The notes below the pieces were generated by a model that saw only the letters and a program-made list of their open reading frames with translations, was not told the origin of the DNA and did not search any database. DNA of 10,531 bases from assembly GCA_025450375.1 (NCBI GenBank), contig JANWHO010000184.1:1-10531 (forward strand), read 5' to 3'. Below are positions 7,660 to 10,531 of this stretch, piece after piece (positions within the stretch are counted from its first letter, which is position 1; each line of letters begins with the position of its first letter). The position numbers and the translations under genes are program-made. The stretch comes from Chloroflexota bacterium (GTDB lineage: Bacteria; Chloroflexota; UBA5177; JANWHV01).

Positions 7660-7690
7660 AATGGTATATATGATAGACCATTATACCATT
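7660..7690. promoter_or_regulatory. Candidate operator: 9-bp inverted repeat between the regulator gene and dnaJ
   Basis: The arms AATGGTATA (7660-7668) and TATACCATT (7682-7690) are exact reverse complements, separated by 13 bases. A third ACCAT lies inside (7677-7681), making ACCATTA occur twice eight bases apart. The short stretch is strikingly AT-rich in a GC-rich region and sits just upstream of the GntR gene. FadR-type operators often contain TGGT and ACCA half-sites, so this is a natural binding site for the adjacent regulator. Which pair of half-sites is used cannot be told from the sequence. Confidence 0.6.
7680..7688 (-). promoter_or_regulatory. Candidate extended -10 promoter of the hpa operon
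   Basis: Read on the minus strand this is TGGTATAAT, a perfect -10 hexamer with the upstream TGn extension that can replace a good -35 box; no good -35 is seen 16-18 bases further upstream. Initiation would be near 7673, giving a leader of about 25 bases before the GTG start. A second possibility is TTGCAC (7699-7694) with TATCAT (7675-7670), spaced by 18 bases. Both lie within or beside the inverted repeat, so repressor binding would block polymerase. Confidence 0.5.
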
Positions 7691-7735
7691 ACCGTGCAAG
7701 TGAGTTCGATCCCGCGGTACACTGGAGATCCAAGT

Positions 7736-8701
7736 ATGAGTGACGCCGGCCCGCCCAACCGCAACCTATATGACCTCCTGGGGATCGCTCCCACCGCCGA
7801 TCCCCAGGAGGTGCGCCGTGCTTATCGGGCCTTGGCGCGTCACCTTCATCCTGACCTTAATCAAGCGCCTGATGCCGCCGATCGTTTTACCCAGGTCAAC
7901 AGCGCCTATACCGTGCTGAACGATCCGGCCCGGCGCCGTCTCTACGACGAGGGGCGGCGGCAGCGCGGAAGCACGCCCATGCGCTCGCCCCGTCCTGCTG
8001 TTCCGGCGATGTCGCGCGGGGTGCTCCGTGGGGCCGATGTCGAGCTCACCGTCCAGGTCTCGCTCCGCGAGGCGGTATTCGGGGTCGAGATGCGGGTGGA
8101 GGTGGCGCGGCGGGAAGTCTGCGTGGCATGCGTGGGCATGGGGGTGGTAAAGGGCGGGGCTACCCTCCGCTGCGTGCGCTGTAATGGGACTGGGGGCACT
8201 CGGAGGCTGGGTGATGAATGCCGGTACTGCCACGGGAGTGGGGTGATCGGCGACCCGCCCTGCCCAACCTGTTCGAGCTCCGGGCGCCGCGATGGCCAGG
8301 TCTCGCTGATCGTGAATATCCCACCGGGGGTTGACCACGGCCAGGTGCTCCGCCTGAAGGGTGACGGCGATGTCGGGCCGCGGAATGGGCCGCGGGGTGA
8401 CCTGTTGCTCCGGATCATGGTCGAGCCCGATCCCGTACTACGCCGCAATGGGATCGATATCGTGATGGATCTTCCCCTGGGGACCGCCGAGGCCCTGGAG
8501 GGAGGACACGTAGAGGTGCCCACCCTGCGGGGGCCTAAGCGGATCAAGGTGGAGGCGGGTACCCAGGATCGCGCCGTGGTGCGGATCAGCGGGGCGGGGA
8601 TTCGCCTGCCGGGTTCATGGCACAAAGGGGACCAGTTTGTCGTCGTGCGGGTGCGCGATGACCTGATGAGAATGGAAAACAACGATGACGATGCGGATTG
8701 A
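7736..8701 (+). CDS. dnaJ: DnaJ-family co-chaperone with J domain, zinc-binding repeats and C-terminal substrate domain
   Basis: This 321-residue Hsp40 should stimulate the ATPase of DnaK and pass client proteins to it in the cytoplasm. The J domain is residues 8-75, with the HPD motif at 38-40. Four CxxCxxxG units follow: C129/C132, C146/C149, C162/C165 and C176/C179. The last reads CPTCSSSG rather than CxxCxGxG but keeps both cysteines, so two zinc sites are possible. The C-terminal substrate domain follows (NIPPGVDHGQVLRLKGDGD, 194-212). The glycine/phenylalanine-rich linker is nearly absent: residues 73-98 are rich in Arg, Pro and Ser instead. The protein is shorter than the usual 370-380 and ends in an acidic tail. 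The ATG at 7736 is chosen because GGAG lies eight bases before it; an in-frame ATG at 7661 falls within the operator. It diverges from the hpa operon. Confidence 0.88.
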   Translation: MSDAGPPNRNLYDLLGIAPTADPQEVRRAYRALARHLHPDLNQAPDAADRFTQVNSAYTVLNDPARRRLYDEGRRQRGSTPMRSPRPAVPAMSRGVLRGADVELTVQVSLREAVFGVEMRVEVARREVCVACVGMGVVKGGATLRCVRCNGTGGTRRLGDECRYCHGSGVIGDPPCPTCSSSGRRDGQVSLIVNIPPGVDHGQVLRLKGDGDVGPRNGPRGDLLLRIMVEPDPVLRRNGIDIVMDLPLGTAEALEGGHVEVPTLRGPKRIKVEAGTQDRAVVRISGAGIRLPGSWHKGDQFVVVRVRDDLMRMENNDDDAD

Positions 8702-9290
8702 CCGGAACGTAATCCTGGAAGGGAAGGTGGTTCGCCTGGAACCGCTCCGGATGGAGCACGCGGAAGCGTTGTTCGCGGTGGCCCAGAACGACGAAGTGTG
8801 GCAATACCTGGCCTTCGAGACCCCCACCGCGGTTGACGATATCCGCCACTTCATCACCGTGGCCCTGCAAAACGCTGATCGCGGAGTGGATGTTCCCTTT
8901 GTGATCATCCATCGGGCGGACGGGAAAATCATTGGCAGCACGCGCTACATGGAGATCGTCCCGCACGACCACTGCCTGGAAATCGGCTGGACCTGGATCG
9001 CCCGTGAGCATTGGCGGAGCGTGGTCAACACCGAGGCGAAGTACCTCCTGCTCCGCCATGCCTTTGAGGTGCTGGACGCCAACCGGGTCCAGCTCAAGAC
9101 CGACCTCCGGAATACGCGCTCGCAGCAAGCGATTGCTCGGCTAGGAGCGGTCCGCGAGGGGGTGCTCCGCGAGCACCGGATCGTCAAGGGCAATTATCGC
9201 CGCTCGTCGGTCATGTTCAGCATCCTGGATCGCGAATGGCCTGCGGCCAAGGCGGAGCTTGAGGCGAAGATGGAGCAAGGATCAGTCTGA
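8685..9290 (+). CDS. GNAT-family N-acetyltransferase, RimJ/RimL-like
   Basis: This 201-residue protein probably transfers an acetyl group from acetyl-CoA to an amino group of a protein N terminus or a small molecule; the acceptor is unknown. The opening LEGKVVRLEPLRMEHAEALF, the central GSTRYMEI and LEIGWTWI strands, the helix NTEAKYLLLRHAFE (115-128), and RVQLKTDLRNTRSQQAIARL (134-153) followed by GAVREGVLREH are the standard run of the Acetyltransf_3 type. The usual RxxGxA acetyl-CoA loop is replaced by WRSVVNTEA, as in many members of this branch. It begins inside the end of dnaJ (17-base overlap, different frame), so the two are co-transcribed and perhaps coupled. The Shine-Dalgarno is weak (GGAA). 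A second ATG at 8691 could be the start instead. Confidence 0.87.
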   Translation: MTMRIDRNVILEGKVVRLEPLRMEHAEALFAVAQNDEVWQYLAFETPTAVDDIRHFITVALQNADRGVDVPFVIIHRADGKIIGSTRYMEIVPHDHCLEIGWTWIAREHWRSVVNTEAKYLLLRHAFEVLDANRVQLKTDLRNTRSQQAIARLGAVREGVLREHRIVKGNYRRSSVMFSILDREWPAAKAELEAKMEQGSV

Positions 9291-9399
9291 ATAGCTCGGC
9301 GCCAGTGGTGATCTTTTCCTGGTGCTTGATCCCCCGACTGCGGTCAGGAATAGCACACGAAGGCGCGTGGCAAAGCACTGGTCTGATGCGAGGTTCCGA

Positions 9400-9439
9400 A
9401 TGGCCGGTCCTGTAGTAAGCATTCCCCATTCCCGAATTC
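9400..9439 (+). pseudogene. Possible original 5' end of the following gene, now out of frame
   Basis: An ATG at 9400 has GAGG six bases upstream and encodes MAGPVVSIP in a frame one base off from the 9440-9817 reading frame. The 9440 ATG itself has no Shine-Dalgarno and a stop at 9416-9418 just before it. I recall DUF6368-type proteins starting with MAGP, so this could be the old N terminus cut off from the rest by a frameshift or internal deletion. This is a weak, memory-based reading. Confidence 0.25.
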
Positions 9440-9817
9440 ATGCGGAACTACGAGGACGAGCGGGACCAGTGGATTGCCCATCTTGGCTATTATCCCCAGA
9501 TCGCTATGATCATGAGCGCCATGGTGAGCCAGCCGCCGATAGTCGACCGCATCCTCGGGCATCTCGCGCTTGAATTGGCACACCGGTTCGGGGGTTGGGT
9601 AACGATGCCAGGCCCTGTATGGCCGCCCGCCGGCCATTGGACCTACAGGCCAGACTTACCACTCCCGCTACAGGAATATGAGAAATATCCGCTGCCGGGA
9701 AGAATACTGAACTTTTTCCAGACCAAGGATCAGGCGCGGGAGCCGTACTTCCAGATCCTCGATGTAGAAGCCTTCGATGCGTGGCTGCGCCATCCGCTCT
9801 TCTTCCTGATCAAGTAG
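9440..9817 (+). CDS. Hypothetical protein resembling the C-terminal part of DUF6368; probably 5'-truncated
   Basis: The 125-residue open frame encodes a plausible globular protein. It contains VDRILGHLALELAHRFGGWV (35-54), a Pro/Trp-rich middle (PGPVWPPAGHW) and a closing FDAWLRHPLFFLIK. The ILGHLALELAHRFGG run and the HPxFxxIK ending resemble, from memory, DUF6368 proteins, which are uncharacterised and common in actinomycetes and their relatives. Those are longer at the N terminus, and here no ribosome binding site precedes the ATG, so the gene may be a remnant with its first third missing. No catalytic motif, signal peptide or membrane segment is seen. It stands alone, 149 bases after the acetyltransferase gene. 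Family membership is moderately uncertain and the function is unknown. Confidence 0.5.
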   Translation: MRNYEDERDQWIAHLGYYPQIAMIMSAMVSQPPIVDRILGHLALELAHRFGGWVTMPGPVWPPAGHWTYRPDLPLPLQEYEKYPLPGRILNFFQTKDQAREPYFQILDVEAFDAWLRHPLFFLIK

Positions 9818-9864
9818 CAGTATTTCCAAGGCTACATATCTGAGCGAAGGCGTCATTGCTACTT
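9812..9864. repeat. 8-bp inverted repeat spanning the stop codon of the hypothetical gene
   Basis: AAGTAGCA (9812-9819) and TGCTACTT (9857-9864) are exact reverse complements, separated by 37 bases. The first arm includes the TAG stop. There is no T-run after the second arm and the loop is long, so it is a poor intrinsic terminator. It could be a remnant of an inserted element or chance. Confidence 0.3.
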
Positions 9865-10191
9865 ATGCTGCATAACTATTCCACCACCGACCACGGCGTT
9901 GGCCGCTGCGTTGTACCGCCATGCTGCTAGAGTATGGCTCTGAGTGACGTGAGCAGCACAGCGAGAAGCCCTGCCGGTTTGGGAAGGCTCTCGGCGGAGT
10001 GGGTACGGTCTGATGCCAGGGTCTGATGTTGCCCACTCGTGTCCAGTCGCGTACCATACCGGCAGCGCCAATACGAGGCCGCCTTCCCCGCCACCAGTGT
10101 GATTCCGGGCCGCCGCGGGCCGGCGCGGGTGGGCTGGCAGCGGACCTGGTACTCCACGTACCGTAGCGTGGTGCGGAGATGAGGGTCTAAC
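9818..10191. other. Intergenic stretch without a convincing gene
   Basis: About 370 bases lie between the hypothetical gene and the DUF3500-like gene. I see no tRNA and no clear terminator. The 9-mer GGTCTGATG occurs at 10007-10015 and 10020-10028, and GGTCTGATGC also occurs at 9380-9389. CCACG and CGTGG form a small inverted repeat near 10153-10170. A short plus-strand frame (GTG at 10039 to TGA at 10182, 47 residues, containing GWQRTWYSTYRSVV) has protein-like composition but no recognised family; it may be the tail of a decayed gene. Confidence 0.4.
10181..10185 (+). promoter_or_regulatory. Shine-Dalgarno GAGGG supporting a TTG start
   Basis: GAGGG ends six bases before the TTG at 10192. 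An in-frame TGA at 10180-10182 rules out any start further upstream, and TTG is the first possible initiation codon after it. Confidence 0.55.
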
Positions 10192-10531
10192 TTGAAGGAC
10201 TGGACTGCGTTCGGGCTGCGTGGCGGGCCGGAGCTGTCGGCGCGGACGCGGGCCGTGGGTGTGCCGCCATTCCAGGATATGATCGACGCCCTTGTGGCAG
10301 AATGCCGCGCTGCGTCGGAGGCGCCGCTGCGCGGCGTCACCTCGGACGGCCGCATTGTGCCCGGGCTGTTTCGTGCCGCGCGCGGGGCCGTGGACACCGA
10401 TCCGCTGCGGGAAGCGGCGCTGGCCTTCCTGGAGGCGCTCGATCCCGCCGATCGGCCCACGGCCACCCTGCCACTGGACGCCGTCGAGCGCCGCCAGTGG
10501 TCAAACGTACACCCGAACTTCTTTCGCCACG
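10192..10531 (+). CDS. DUF3500-like protein (N-terminal 113 residues; runs off right edge)
   Basis: The frame from the TTG at 10192 stays open to the right edge. It resembles the N-terminal part of DUF3500 proteins, a family of about 300-400 residues with unknown function. The recognisable parts are APLRGVTSDGRIVPGLF (44-60), EAALAFLEALDPADR (74-88) and LPLDAVERRQWSNVHPNFFR (93-112). This is the order of the family's 'GVTtDG...GLF', 'AA..FL..L', and 'W.N' blocks as I remember them. There is no signal peptide, although some members are secreted. The first residue is written as Leu but would be Met if TTG initiates. Upstream there is a GAGGG ribosome binding site but no obvious promoter. A longer minus-strand frame across the same bases is rich in Ser, Arg and Ala and is taken to be a shadow. 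Confidence 0.65.
   Translation, partial: MKDWTAFGLRGGPELSARTRAVGVPPFQDMIDALVAECRAASEAPLRGVTSDGRIVPGLFRAARGAVDTDPLREAALAFLEALDPADRPTATLPLDAVERRQWSNVHPNFFRH

Noticed and set aside
7661..7735. 25-residue N-terminal extension of DnaJ
   Set aside because: Its ATG is part of the operator repeat and has no ribosome binding site; the J domain begins soon after the later ATG, which has GGAG.
9291..9399. Terminator after the acetyltransferase gene
   Set aside because: Only very short complementary stretches are present and no T-run follows them.
9927..10466. 179-residue minus-strand open frame
   Set aside because: It is rich in Ser, Arg and Ala, has no recognisable motif, and overlaps the DUF3500-like frame, which has family blocks and a ribosome binding site.
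1..10531. CRISPR array, tRNA, rRNA, insertion sequence or defence island
   Set aside because: No regularly spaced repeats, no cloverleaf-like stretch and no transposase or nuclease motif were seen.

Overview
The window comes from a GC-rich bacterium. Several traits together suggest, as inference only, a Chloroflexota (Thermomicrobia-like) or Deinococcus-Thermus-like genome: a DapA-type aldolase standing in for the usual HpaI, an FCD-type GntR regulator, GAF domains on metabolic enzymes and a DUF3500-like gene. Nothing in the sequence fixes the taxon.

Positions 1 to 7647 hold one long minus-strand operon. In transcription order it encodes: a GntR/FCD repressor (GTG start), a branched-chain-type aminotransferase, a flavin reductase fused to a GAF domain (HpaC-like), a DapA-family aldolase (HpaI role), an FAH-family isomerase/decarboxylase (HpaG), the semialdehyde dehydrogenase HpaE, the extradiol dioxygenase HpaD and the first 200 residues of the monooxygenase HpaB. 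This is the homoprotocatechuate (3,4-dihydroxyphenylacetate) meta-cleavage route for 4-hydroxyphenylacetate. HpaB with reduced flavin from the reductase hydroxylates the ring, HpaD opens it, HpaE oxidises the semialdehyde, HpaG processes the tricarboxylate, and the aldolase gives pyruvate and succinate semialdehyde. HpaF (isomerase) and HpaH (hydratase) are not seen and may lie beyond the left edge. Four genes in the middle are joined by three ATGA stop/start overlaps.

Positions 7648 to 7735 form a short divergent control region. It carries an AT-rich 9-bp inverted repeat that encloses a good extended -10 box for the operon, the expected layout for autorepression by the GntR protein.

Positions 7736 to 9290 (plus strand) hold a DnaJ-family co-chaperone gene without a clear G/F region, overlapped by 17 bases by a GNAT acetyltransferase gene. 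Positions 9291 to 10191 look degraded. They contain a 125-residue open frame resembling the C-terminal part of DUF6368-type proteins, without a ribosome binding site, and about 370 bases with no convincing gene. From 10192 to the right edge a DUF3500-like gene begins at a TTG codon with a good Shine-Dalgarno sequence.

The most interesting points are the reductase-GAF fusion (possibly a substrate- or redox-sensing reductase), the aminotransferase built into a 4-hydroxyphenylacetate operon, and the overlap of operator and promoter.
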